Origin: Mucilaginibacter sp.
GTDB lineage: Bacteria > Bacteroidota > Bacteroidia > Sphingobacteriales > Sphingobacteriaceae
Direction of reading: 5' to 3'
Assembly: GCA_028288025.1 (NCBI GenBank)
Contig: JAQBOM010000015.1
Location: 1-64,000 of the forward strand
Length of the DNA stretch: 64,000 bases
The notes beneath the pieces are model-generated. The model saw only the letters and a program-made list of their open reading frames with translations, ran no database searches and was not told the origin of the DNA. Position 1 is the first letter of the stretch. Each line of letters opens with the position of its first letter. Made by a program: the position numbers and the translations under genes. This document shows positions 46,502 through 55,021 of this stretch, piece after piece.

Positions 46502-46534
46502 AAAGCCCCCAAACAGCGAGTGTGAGGGGGCTTT
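46502..46534. terminator. GC-rich hairpin, likely bidirectional terminator
   Basis: A 9-bp stem AAAGCCCCC (46502-46510) / GGGGGCTTT (46526-46534) with a 15-nt loop. It lies 3' of the nuclease remnant on the minus strand, where the T-run is TTTT, and 3' of the orphan -7 element on the plus strand. Its loop and right arm are part of a 19-bp sequence repeated at 50595-50613. Confidence 0.6.
46511..46529. repeat. 19-bp direct repeat, left copy
   Basis: AAACAGCGAGTGTGAGGGG, identical to 50595-50613, in the same orientation 4.1 kb apart. Confidence 0.6.
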
Positions 46535-46551
46535 GTTACATATGAAGCTAA

Positions 46552-46674
46552 CGTTGTTTTTAAAATATATGATAACCGCACACCGGCTAACTGCAACTGC
46601 TTTTCAATCAACGATGCATTCAATACCGCATAGTTTTGCGTACTGGCAATGTCATTTGGGGTCAAATATTTCCA
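46552..46674 (-). pseudogene. 3' remnant of an S1/P1-type nuclease gene
   Basis: The minus-strand frame reads WKYLTPNDIAS... then EKQLQLAGVRLSYILKTTL (about 41 codons). This fits the C-terminal helix of S1/P1 nucleases, where an AGxRLA-type segment precedes the end. A stop lies directly upstream in frame and no N-terminal part is present, so this is a truncated gene end. It abuts the AT-rich block to its right. Assignment rests on the helix pattern alone. Confidence 0.5.
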
Positions 46675-46738
46675 TCAATAAAAGTGTGTAGCGTTTCCAT
46701 TCTTTTATCCGTATAAGAATTAACTAACGTAAATTATT

Positions 46739-47302
46739 ATGAAGAAGTATTTATTTTTGATCATCATTTTTTCTTTGGTTGCAGGATCGTGTTCCAAAGA
46801 GAAGTTTCAAAAAAATGAAGATGTTATTCCAAATTCCGATTTTGAGATTTGGAATGGCTGGTCTCTCCCATTTTGGAACGGCAATAATTGTCCGGCCTGT
46901 AGCAAACAAATTTTGACGGATATAGTAAAACAAAGTACCGATGCATATTCCGGTAAATACGCCGTTGAGTTATTAAACAACAATGTATATCCGGCTTTTA
47001 TTCAAAACAAATTTGCAATCTCCTCACACCCAAATTCAGTCAACGGATACATCAAAGCAACATTGGTTACAGGCGATACGGTGATAGTTCAAATTAGCCT
47101 TTACCGGAACAACGTCGTAGTGGATAGTGGGAAATGGATTGGCTTAGAATCGTTGCCTGAATATACTGCAATACATATTCCAATTTCTCAAAATGCAAAA
47201 TTGGTCGACTCGGCAAAGCTTTACATCCGAGGGGGGCAAAAGAAAACGGCAGCCTGGTCTACTTCAACGGTATTGTTGGCGGATGATTTTACTTTACGAT
47301 AA
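46739..47302 (+). CDS. Lipoprotein of unknown function, possible carbohydrate-binding fold
   Basis: A 187-residue lipoprotein (MKKYLFLIIIFSLVAGSC, Cys 18). The mature part reads like a jelly-roll module: NSDFEIWNGWSLPFWNG, STDAYSGKYAVELLNNN, GYIKATLVTGDTVIVQISLY and a final STVLLADDFTL. This arrangement (xDFExW opening, DDF ending) is seen in carbohydrate-binding-like surface proteins. It has four Cys in addition to the lipobox region (NCPACSK). AT-rich codon use. It converges with the BNR-repeat gene. Confidence 0.65.
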   Translation: MKKYLFLIIIFSLVAGSCSKEKFQKNEDVIPNSDFEIWNGWSLPFWNGNNCPACSKQILTDIVKQSTDAYSGKYAVELLNNNVYPAFIQNKFAISSHPNSVNGYIKATLVTGDTVIVQISLYRNNVVVDSGKWIGLESLPEYTAIHIPISQNAKLVDSAKLYIRGGQKKTAAWSTSTVLLADDFTLR

Positions 47303-47341
47303 GATAAATATGCTATTCTACACGTTGGCATAAACAAATTG

Positions 47342-47374
47342 ATTAAGCCAACCCAATAATTGAGTTGGCTTAAT
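47342..47374. terminator. Bidirectional terminator between convergent genes
   Basis: A perfect 11-bp stem ATTAAGCCAAC (47342-47352) / GTTGGCTTAAT (47364-47374), 8 bp before the stop of the BNR-repeat gene and 40 bp after the lipoprotein stop. Confidence 0.65.
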
Positions 47375-47381
47375 AATCTAT

Positions 47382-49649
47382 TCAATGTTGAACAATGATT
47401 TGTTTTTCAATGACGTCACTACCTTGTTTTACATGAAGATAATAGGTGCCGTTGGTTATATCAGCAGTATTAAATACAATAGCAGTGGAGTTGGTGGGAT
47501 TTTTAGCTTTTCTGATAATAACCCCTTTACTATTGTATAACTCCGCTGTAAAATCAGACACCGAGTTATCAGTTACTACAAGTGCTCCAGGGCCCGCCGC
47601 ATCGTGTCGTACAGGTTTATTTTCAATAGTCAATTGAGAGCTTGCGGGGTTTGGATAAGCAACAATCGCACTCAACCTTGGACAATTACTGTATAATGTA
47701 ACGCCATTCTGAGCAGACGTTTCTCCACAGCCATCCTTGTAGGTAACAGTTACTTGCCCACCACCAAGCACCTTTGCGTTGATCGTTTGCGCGTTCGGAT
47801 TGTCTATGATAATAGCGCTGTTTGTGCCGAGATATGATACGGTCCATTGCCAGTTTGTAGCAGTCGGCATATTTGGTGTTGCACTCAGATACCAGTTTAT
47901 ATATCCATCTGAGGAGCACGATCCAGTCGTATAATAGGTGATGTTTGATACGGTCGGTTGCGTTGATAAACCTATTGAGCTTGAAACGTTTGATGGGTTT
48001 AATGTTGCTGTCAAAGTAAAATATCCTTGCGATAGTTTGGTCGCCGTTACTTGATTGCCACTAGGGCTTAAACTAACGACCCCCGAGGGTGAGGCGGACC
48101 AGGCTACCGTTTGACCTGCCGGAACGTTTGAAGCTGTATATGTCGCAGACGTACAAAATGCCGTAGTAGCTCCTGTGATAGCCGGAAGGTTGTCAAGTTG
48201 CGACACGTACACCTGCCACGTTGCCGTTCTTTGGTCCATCCAGCTCACATAGGCTTTTCCTCCATGTGCAGCTACGCCAATGTAATCGCCGGCATAACCT
48301 GGAGAATAGCGTATATTATTTATCGGTGCGGTAACATGTGATACATCACTCACCAATTGATTCACGAATGTATTACCTCCGTCATTTGATATGGCGACAT
48401 ACGTGTTGGTTTGAAAACCGGCGCCATCGATAGCGTAGTATGCGATATATAAACCGCCAGTCGCCTGGTCAACCGTAACCCACGGGAAAAAGCTTTGTAT
48501 ACCGTTGCCAATACTTACAATTTTCGGTACAGACCAGCTCGTCCCTTGGTTATCTGAATAGCTAAGTTCAATTACAGCTTTTCCATTGCCATTCTGTTGC
48601 GCCGCGAAAACGACATAAACCCTTCCATTCTTAACTGAACCGCTTTTATCCACTGCCATGCTTGGATAGTCATTTACTCTAATCTTGTTGAAGTTGGGAT
48701 CTTCAAAAGTTAGACGATTATTAACGGTATACAGCTTTCTTATGCCTGTATATGCCACGGCGACCTGAGGGGCGCTAAAAGAGGTGCCGCCATTCAAGGA
48801 CTTAACAAATCCAAAGCCCACCGCTGGAAATGTTGCAACGGGTCCCGCACCATAATCAGCATAGCAAACGTACACTTCTCCATTTGGACCAGTTTGGACA
48901 TTGGTTCCTTGTCCTGGTCCATTTTTTAACGTCAGCAAGGGCGAAAAAGTCACACCGCCATCTGTTGACCGATTAAACCGCACAATTGGTTTTGTGTCAG
49001 ATCCTATGTCAGTAAATTCCGACCAGGCAGCATAAAGATTATTTTTATATGGACTGGAGGATTGATTATCAGCAGCGATCATCTCTTTATCAAAATCTGA
49101 TTGTCCTCCGGCAAATACAGGCGAGGCAAAAGTCGAATTGTTAGTCGATTTTATAATATAGTAACCTGAGTTTTTAATCGTGGAAATATAAATATTCCCA
49201 TTGGCGTCAAACGTGGTTGACGGATCACCCCCGACAAGTGGACTATTTGGATCAAAAATATCCGACCCGGTCCAACTTGCCCCGGCGTTTGAACTAACAA
49301 AATGGCTTTGGCTGTAGGTACTGATACTAGTTACATAGGTGTTAAAACTGCATGTCAAAATGCTAGGGTTATAGCGATTAACTGAAAGGTGCACCTCGGA
49401 TTGATCATCTGTAGAATTAAGTACTTGAGCGTCGACATGATCGGTAATTCCGGGTGCAGCGGATGGGACACTGGCAGTTTTAATAGCAGATGGCGTCACA
49501 GCTGACGATGTCGTGGTTGACGGTTGCACATAAGAATTACCAGTTTTTACAGCTTTTGAACTCATCGAAATCTGTGCGGAAAGGCACAGCGGAAACAAAA
49601 TGAACATGAGGGGAACAACAGATTTTTTAAAAAATGTCATAGTAGTCAT
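47382..49649 (-). CDS. BNR/sialidase-like repeat protein with T9SS sorting domain
   Basis: A 755-residue secreted protein: signal peptide (about 1-26), then a propeller region (about 80-490) with repeated SxDxGxxW-type asp-box text (SSNAGASWTG, STDGGVTFSP, SLNGGTSFSAPQ, YSDNQGTSWSVP, SNDGGNTFVN), then two Ig/PKD-like modules (about 495-660) and a type IX secretion C-terminal domain (AYPNPASSQLTIEN ... GTYYLHVKQGSDVIEKQI). Sialidase catalytic residues are not evident, so the activity is open. It is AT-rich and follows the lipoprotein gene upstream by 30 bp. An ATG at 49640 is an alternative start. Confidence 0.8.
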   Translation of the reverse strand: MTTMTFFKKSVVPLMFILFPLCLSAQISMSSKAVKTGNSYVQPSTTTSSAVTPSAIKTASVPSAAPGITDHVDAQVLNSTDDQSEVHLSVNRYNPSILTCSFNTYVTSISTYSQSHFVSSNAGASWTGSDIFDPNSPLVGGDPSTTFDANGNIYISTIKNSGYYIIKSTNNSTFASPVFAGGQSDFDKEMIAADNQSSSPYKNNLYAAWSEFTDIGSDTKPIVRFNRSTDGGVTFSPLLTLKNGPGQGTNVQTGPNGEVYVCYADYGAGPVATFPAVGFGFVKSLNGGTSFSAPQVAVAYTGIRKLYTVNNRLTFEDPNFNKIRVNDYPSMAVDKSGSVKNGRVYVVFAAQQNGNGKAVIELSYSDNQGTSWSVPKIVSIGNGIQSFFPWVTVDQATGGLYIAYYAIDGAGFQTNTYVAISNDGGNTFVNQLVSDVSHVTAPINNIRYSPGYAGDYIGVAAHGGKAYVSWMDQRTATWQVYVSQLDNLPAITGATTAFCTSATYTASNVPAGQTVAWSASPSGVVSLSPSGNQVTATKLSQGYFTLTATLNPSNVSSSIGLSTQPTVSNITYYTTGSCSSDGYINWYLSATPNMPTATNWQWTVSYLGTNSAIIIDNPNAQTINAKVLGGGQVTVTYKDGCGETSAQNGVTLYSNCPRLSAIVAYPNPASSQLTIENKPVRHDAAGPGALVVTDNSVSDFTAELYNSKGVIIRKAKNPTNSTAIVFNTADITNGTYYLHVKQGSDVIEKQIIVQH

Positions 49650-49679
49650 AAGATTAGGATTAAGGTTTAAAGTCCGTTT

Positions 49680-50279
49680 TTATTTAATTGAATAATCAAT
49701 TAGCTGCCATGTCTGCAAGACACCAAGGCTTTTATAATCAATCCTCACTAATCCGACATTTGGTGTAAACCAGAGATATTTATTTATCGTATAATTATAA
49801 GAATGTCCGTATTCGTGTATTAAAAATGTATTTTGGTACGAGGTGCCATTTTGTGTAAAAACAGTATTATTAATAACAGTGCTCGAATCTCTTATGAACG
49901 AGACCCGCCATTTACCTCCAACGTTTATTGGAAAATGCAGCGAATTTGTTATTACAATCCTAGAAGGGTCGACCTGGCGACTTCCGTAAAAAACCACCGA
50001 ATCTTTACTACTGAAAACATAATTAGTGTCAATATGATCAGGATATTTGTATGTCCATATATTTACCGGTTGTCCATTTGACAATGTTGAACTTCCGGCA
50101 ACGAGTACTGTAACCGTTATTACCTTACTTGCGATACTATCCGTTAATCGATAAGTGTATCGGGTTCCAAGCGTGTTTGGGAAATACTTATCGGGAATTT
50201 TAATGTCATTTTTTTTCTGTGCGCAGCTTGCCAAAAAGAAAAATGAAAGAACGGAAAGGGTTAAAAAAAAAATTTTCAT
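49680..50279 (-). CDS. Lipoprotein of unknown function
   Basis: A 199-residue lipoprotein (MKIFFLTLSVLSFFFLASC, Cys 19). The mature part is beta-rich (YFPNTLGTRYTYRLTDS, VTVLVAGSSTLSNGQPVNIW, LHFPINVGGKWRVSFI, YNYTINKYLWFTPNVGLVRI). It resembles the many Bacteroidota surface lipoproteins that start 'FPNxxGxxYTY', for which no function is known. It is first in a two-gene unit with the BNR-repeat protein, so both probably reach the cell surface together. Confidence 0.65.
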   Translation of the reverse strand: MKIFFLTLSVLSFFFLASCAQKKNDIKIPDKYFPNTLGTRYTYRLTDSIASKVITVTVLVAGSSTLSNGQPVNIWTYKYPDHIDTNYVFSSKDSVVFYGSRQVDPSRIVITNSLHFPINVGGKWRVSFIRDSSTVINNTVFTQNGTSYQNTFLIHEYGHSYNYTINKYLWFTPNVGLVRIDYKSLGVLQTWQLIDYSIK

Positions 50280-50820
50280 TGTGAACAAATTTTGAGATGC
50301 AATGCCGAAGCATTTAAATTTGATTGGTAAAGGTTAACTAAATGTAGGCATATTTTAGTAAAAAGCAAATAGAAAATTCGACGTCGAGTTTTGAATACAC
50401 CTCCATTCGCTAAAACAAGACCATATTATAGGTAAATTCACTTGAAATTCTATAACCAGCCAATTCTAAATTTTTTTAAAAACCTTTTGTAAAAATTACA
50501 TATAAAACAAATCACGCAGTTGAGCAAATACAATTTATTAGGAAAAATGAAGCAGTAGTATTTATACCGCTATGGAGGATAAGTATAAGCCTTGAAACAG
50601 CGAGTGTGAGGGGAGTTTATTTTTAAAAGTACTGTATGGTTTTTGAAAAATAAAATTCCTCCTGCCCGTTCGTCCCGCTTGAATGCAAAAAGTTTAAGCG
50701 TCCACGCTTAAACTAATATATGGGGTTTATTTTGCAGGCAGCCAAACAGATTTTGATGTGAGCGCGGGCCTTACATTTTAAAGAGGTCGAAAGACGCTGC
50801 CTACTGCCCATTACAACTAC
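50280..50820. other. Intergenic AT-rich region with the right 19-bp repeat
   Basis: No ORF. AT-rich to about 50590, then the 19-bp repeat, then a small hairpin (TTTAAGCGTCCACGCTTAAA near 50690-50709). Composition rises in GC after about 50740. Confidence 0.45.
50595..50613. repeat. 19-bp direct repeat, right copy
   Basis: AAACAGCGAGTGTGAGGGG, identical to 46511-46529. Here the flanks are degraded (AAGCCTTG on the left), so the hairpin is weaker. Confidence 0.6.
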
Positions 50821-50952
50821 CAACTGCCAAATGGCGTGTTCGCAGGTGTTCGAGGGCGTTCGCGCCAGTTCGGGGTGTTCGTGCATAAGTAAAAGCGAAC
50901 GCTACAAAAGTCGTTGTCTTGCTTACTTACATCTTGCTTCTTGCCTTTGATT
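50821..50952 (+). repeat. Dispersed repeat with phased GTTCG words, copy 1
   Basis: About 130 bp that recur in reverse orientation at 58390-58528. The core has five GTTCG pentamers at 50838, 50848, 50858, 50868 and 50877 (spacing 10, 10, 10, 9), then CATAAGTAAAA.CGAACGCTAC and a CTTGCTTCTTGCC-type tail. It lies directly upstream of the yifB-type gene. Confidence 0.7.
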
Positions 50953-50996
50953 CTCCTCAAATTTCTATAACTTACGCTTCAATAAACGTTATTGCA

Positions 50997-52541
50997 GTGT
51001 TAGTTAAAACTTTCGGGAGCGCGGTGTATGGCATCGAGGCCATAACCATCATAATTGAGGTAAATATCAGCGGCGGCGGCAAACCGTTCTACTTAATTGT
51101 AGGCTTGCCTGATAACGCCGTGCGGGAATCAATGCAGCGGGTTGAAGCGGCGCTTCAAACCAATAATTTCCGGATGCCGCGGCAAAAAATAATAGTTAAT
51201 ATGGCGCCCGCCGACATCCGGAAGGAAGGCTCGGCCTACGACCTTCCTATCGCTTTGGGTATACTCGCCGGTTCGGGGCAGGTTGAAAGCGAGAATCTTG
51301 ATAAATACATCATCATGGGCGAGCTTTCGCTGGACGGCAGTTTGCAGCCGATCAAGGGCGTTTTGCCAATGGCTATACAAGCACGTAAGGATGGCTTTAA
51401 AGGGTTTATCCTGCCAAAGCAAAACGCGAGGGAAGCCGCCATTGTTAACGACCTGGAGGTGCTGGGCGTTGAGAACATTAAAGAAGTAGCCGGATTTTTT
51501 AACGGCGACACCCAGCTTACGCCCGAAGTAGTAAATACCCGCGAAGAGTTTTATAACAGCCTTACCAACTACGACAGCGACTTCAGCGAAGTGCGGGGCC
51601 AGGAAAACATTAAACGTGCTTTGGAGATTGCCGCCGCCGGCGGGCATAATGTTATTTTGATCGGTCCGCCGGGGGCGGGCAAAACCATGCTGGCGCGCAG
51701 GCTGCCTTCTATTTTGCCACCTTTGAGCTTATATGAATCGTTGGAGACAACCAAGATACATTCAGTTGCCGGGAAACTTGCGGCTGCCGATGCATTGGTA
51801 ACTGTACGGCCTTTCCGGTCGCCGCACCATACCATCAGCGATGTAGCGCTGGTTGGCGGGGGCAGCAACCCGCAGCCGGGCGAAATTTCGCTGGCGCATA
51901 ACGGCGTGCTGTTTTTAGATGAGTTACCCGAATTTAAGCGCAGTGCCCTGGAGGTAATGCGCCAGCCGCTTGAAGAGCGGCGGGTAACGATATCGCGCGC
52001 TAAGTTTTCGGTTGACTATCCCAGCTCATTTATGTTGGTGGCGAGTATGAACCCATGCCCATGCGGCTACTTCAACCATCCCGAGAAGGAATGCATCTGC
52101 CCACCGGGGGCAGTGCAAAAATATCTGAGCAAAATATCGGGGCCACTGCTGGACCGTATCGACCTGCATGTGGAGGTTACGCCGGTAAATTTTACCGAAC
52201 TGGCTTCCGACAGGCTGGCCGAAAAAAGCGAGCTGATCCGGGAACGGGTGATCAAGGCGAGAGCTTACCAGGCAACACGTTTTGACAATAAGCCCGATTT
52301 ACATGCCAATGCCCAAATGAGCCCTCAAATGGTGCGCGACGTATGCAAAATAAGCGCCGCAGGCCAAACCCTGCTAAAAAAAGCTATGGAAAAACTTGGA
52401 TTATCAGCCCGTGCTTACGACCGCATACTAAAAGTGTCGCGCACCATTGCCGATTTGGCGGGCAGCGAAGAAATCGAACTGGAACATTTAGCTGAGGCTA
52501 TAAATTTCAGAAGCCTGGACAGAGAGGGCTGGGCAGGGTAA
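50997..52541 (+). CDS. YifB/ComM-family Mg-chelatase-like AAA ATPase
   Basis: A 514-residue protein: an N-terminal S5/Lon-like domain ([20 protein letters not shown]), the AAA core with Walker [10 protein letters not shown] (near 220), the Walker B region [20 protein letters not shown], a zinc-like loop [17 protein letters not shown] and RLDRIDLH-type arginine finger ([11 protein letters not shown]), then a C-terminal Mg_chelatase_C. ComM relatives are helicases that promote branch migration during transformation. I chose the GTG at 50997 ([14 protein letters not shown]); the open frame continues upstream into the repeat. Confidence 0.92.
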   Translation: MLVKTFGSAVYGIEAITIIIEVNISGGGKPFYLIVGLPDNAVRESMQRVEAALQTNNFRMPRQKIIVNMAPADIRKEGSAYDLPIALGILAGSGQVESENLDKYIIMGELSLDGSLQPIKGVLPMAIQARKDGFKGFILPKQNAREAAIVNDLEVLGVENIKEVAGFFNGDTQLTPEVVNTREEFYNSLTNYDSDFSEVRGQENIKRALEIAAAGGHNVILIGPPGAGKTMLARRLPSILPPLSLYESLETTKIHSVAGKLAAADALVTVRPFRSPHHTISDVALVGGGSNPQPGEISLAHNGVLFLDELPEFKRSALEVMRQPLEERRVTISRAKFSVDYPSSFMLVASMNPCPCGYFNHPEKECICPPGAVQKYLSKISGPLLDRIDLHVEVTPVNFTELASDRLAEKSELIRERVIKARAYQATRFDNKPDLHANAQMSPQMVRDVCKISAAGQTLLKKAMEKLGLSARAYDRILKVSRTIADLAGSEEIELEHLAEAINFRSLDREGWAG

Positions 52542-52972
52542 GTTTGAATAACGAACATTCAATACCGAATGATTATGTACGGCCAGGAGATGAATATTTC
52601 TCGCCACGAACATTTAATCACAATAAATTATATTTTTTATAACCTTCTGTTATGCACAGTCGTTAAAGTAATTAGTCGTCTTGAGACGCTTTTTGATTTA
52701 TTATCATTGATGATTGCTCGAAAAAAATTGAGCAGTAACGCAGGGCCGCTTATACAATATTAAATACTTAACCTCTACACATTACATGTTTTACTGTTCG
52801 ATACCGATGCCGGGATGGCGTCCGCATTCTCTCTCCGCCCAACGGTTTAACTACGCGCAATTCTTTCTCTCAAATAAAGCTTATATTGCTCTGAGTTTAA
52901 AGCATTTTACCTATCGCCTAACTATTTCTTAATCCCATCAAACAAAATATTTCCAGAAGCAGAACAGTCGAT
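52542..52972. other. Intergenic region, nothing firmly identified
   Basis: 431 bp. A 64-codon plus-strand frame (52569-52763) has no family features. CGTCTTGAGACG followed by CTTTTTG near 52678 could be a weak terminator for the yifB-type gene. Confidence 0.4.
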
Positions 52973-54016
52973 ATGGCAGCCGAAACGAATCAAACCAAGT
53001 TACTTAAAGCATTAGAAGAAAGAAATGCCTTTATCGAGACCATTTTGCAAAACCTCCCCATCGGCGTCGCGGTGAATAAAGTGGACAGTGGAAAAGCGAC
53101 CGCGGTTAATAGACGGTTTAGTGAAATATATGGCTGGCCGGATCAGGATTTGTCTGATGTTTTGGGTTTTTTCAATAATCTGTACCCGGATGAGGCATAT
53201 CGAAATGAAATAATGGCCCAGGTAATGGGTGATATTCAAAGCCGCGACCCGGAACGAATGGTATGGAATAATATAGTTATTACCATGCGCACGGGCGAAA
53301 AACGAATTGTTAATGCAAAAAATATCCCCCTTTACGATCAAAACCTGATGATCTCTACGGTGATGGATGTGACGAATGAATACAAGCAGGCTGAGGAAAT
53401 ACGGCGTACCAAAGCTAACCAGGGCGCTTTAATCAATGGCATCCAGGACATGATATGGTCAGTTGATACTAATCTGCACCTTATTACGGCAAACAATTCT
53501 TTTGTGGAAATGGTGAAATCACTTACCGGTGAATTTATTACGGAAGGAGAATCAGTATTGTTAAAAGAATTTGGGGAAGAACGACTAGCTAAATGGAGAC
53601 GGAATTATGAACGTGCATTTAACGGAGAACAGTTCAACGTAAACAACGAGCACTATAACCCGATAACACAAGCAATCCGGTACAGCTTAATTTCTTTAAG
53701 CCCAATGATAAACGAAGACGGCCATATTTTTGGCGTGGCATGTTATTCGCAGGACATCACTCAAAATACATTGAACATATTGGAGCTGAAGCAGCGTGAA
53801 TCGCTTATAACGCATCAAAATGAACAACTCACCGAAATCGCGCAGATCAATGCCCACGAGATTAGACGCCCGGTCGCAAGTATCCTGGGTTTAATACATC
53901 TACTTAAAGAGACCGGTGAAATAGAATCAACTAAGGAGCTGCTGCAATACCTCGAAAAAGCTGCAGGTCAGCTGGATGGCGTCATTAAGCGTATTATTGA
54001 CAAAACTGCTCCTTAA
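52973..54016 (+). CDS. PAS-domain sensor protein with HisKA-like helix, no ATPase domain
   Basis: 347 residues, soluble. Two PAS domains (about 20-140 and 145-270: NLPIGVAVNKVDSGKATAVN; QDMIWSVDTNLHLITANNSF), a coiled-coil linker, then NAHEIRRPVASILGLIHLLK, an H-box-like dimerisation helix (about 290-345), and the protein ends at KTAP. No N, G1 or G2 box follows in any frame before the next gene. It could be a kinase decoy, a phosphoacceptor phosphorylated in trans, or a truncated kinase. No partner gene is adjacent. Confidence 0.82.
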   Translation: MAAETNQTKLLKALEERNAFIETILQNLPIGVAVNKVDSGKATAVNRRFSEIYGWPDQDLSDVLGFFNNLYPDEAYRNEIMAQVMGDIQSRDPERMVWNNIVITMRTGEKRIVNAKNIPLYDQNLMISTVMDVTNEYKQAEEIRRTKANQGALINGIQDMIWSVDTNLHLITANNSFVEMVKSLTGEFITEGESVLLKEFGEERLAKWRRNYERAFNGEQFNVNNEHYNPITQAIRYSLISLSPMINEDGHIFGVACYSQDITQNTLNILELKQRESLITHQNEQLTEIAQINAHEIRRPVASILGLIHLLKETGEIESTKELLQYLEKAAGQLDGVIKRIIDKTAP

Positions 54017-54139
54017 ATTCTGGCTGACACGGATGTATATAGCTTTCATTCCGGACGATACATCGTTGTCAAAATATCATCGGGCACTAGCCGCGTATTA
54101 ATAGGTATAGTTTTTGATAGCCAAATCAAAAATCAACTT

Positions 54140-54337
54140 ATGAAAACTTCAACTTTACCTATTGTTTGTTTTTTACTCATGTTCTCGCTTTCGGGCTGCG
54201 GATTAATGGAAGATGCTTTTAAAGCAGGACTGTTCTTCGGATTGATCATCGTTGCCATTATTGCCCTGCTCGTTTGGGTGCTGCGATTTGGAATAAACAT
54301 GCTTACTAAAAAAGGCATTATGAAGCTAAGTGAATAA
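54140..54337 (+). CDS. Small membrane lipoprotein
   Basis: 65 residues: lipobox MFSLSGC (Cys 20), a short linker (LMEDAFKAG), then one TM helix (FFGLIIVAIIALLVWVLRFG) and a basic end. Good ATG. Function unknown. Such two-segment proteins are common in the family. Confidence 0.65.
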   Translation: MKTSTLPIVCFLLMFSLSGCGLMEDAFKAGLFFGLIIVAIIALLVWVLRFGINMLTKKGIMKLSE

Positions 54338-54378
54338 CGTTTCGCTGCTACGCCTGTTGCCCCGGCCATGTATTGTTG

Positions 54379-55017
54379 TTATGGCAACGGCTTTACCATA
54401 ATATTCTTAAAATATACCAGGCTGTTTGGATCGTGGCCCTGAAGGGCGAAGGTGCCGCTTGAAAGCACACGCTGTTTGTCGCCTGCGGCCCGCTGCACAT
54501 TATCGGGCTCGGTGTAATCGAGTACTACCTTATTGTTTAATTTAACGATGATTCTTTTATCAAGCACAGTAATGTACATGGTAAACCATTCATTATCCTT
54601 CACATATACTTGTTTGATATTTTCTATTCCGTACAGGCTGCCAGTTCTTATCCAATCGGTGTGCGAGTTGTTTACCTGCACCTCGTAGCCTTTTGACGGC
54701 CAGCCGCCCTGCTGGTATGCGGTATGAATGTAAATCCCGGAGTTGGCGCCTTTATGGGTCATTACATCCGCCTTAAACTGGAAATTTTGGAAATTGTGAT
54801 CCTTCACAGGGCCGTTGTAAAACAAGTGCGCTGTTTTTCCGTGCACCACGATCATCCCCTTCTGAACCGAGAACGTTTGTGCGTTAGCGCCAACTTTCCA
54901 TCCGGAAAGCGATTTGCCGTCAAATAACGAGATCCATCCACTTGTTGAATAATTTCTCAATGCCGAGCACGAAAACAGGCAACTGATTACAAAAAAGCAA
55001 ACGATTTTATTTTTCAT
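54379..55017 (-). CDS. DUF1080-domain (3-keto-disaccharide hydrolase-like) lipoprotein
   Basis: A 212-residue lipoprotein (MKNKIVCFFVISCLFSC, Cys 17) with a DUF1080 concanavalin-like domain: WISLFDGKSLSGWK, DVMTHKGANSGIYIHTAYQQ, SKGYEVQVNNSH, NEWFTMYITV and LALQGH-like FALQGHDPNSLVYFKNI at the end. DUF1080 members include enzymes acting on 3-keto-glycosides and carbohydrate-binding proteins. It lies 4 bp after the CarboxypepD_reg gene on the same strand, forming a two-gene unit. Confidence 0.9.
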   Translation of the reverse strand: MKNKIVCFFVISCLFSCSALRNYSTSGWISLFDGKSLSGWKVGANAQTFSVQKGMIVVHGKTAHLFYNGPVKDHNFQNFQFKADVMTHKGANSGIYIHTAYQQGGWPSKGYEVQVNNSHTDWIRTGSLYGIENIKQVYVKDNEWFTMYITVLDKRIIVKLNNKVVLDYTEPDNVQRAAGDKQRVLSSGTFALQGHDPNSLVYFKNIMVKPLP

Positions 55018-55021
55018 GATT

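Noticed and set aside
50919..50996. TTG-started extension of the yifB-type gene
   Set aside because: It reads through the dispersed repeat; the family start [12 protein letters not shown] fits the GTG at 50997.
52569..52763. 64-codon frame MIMYGQEMNISRHEH...
   Set aside because: No recognisable features, ordinary intergenic composition, no ribosome site that decides for it.
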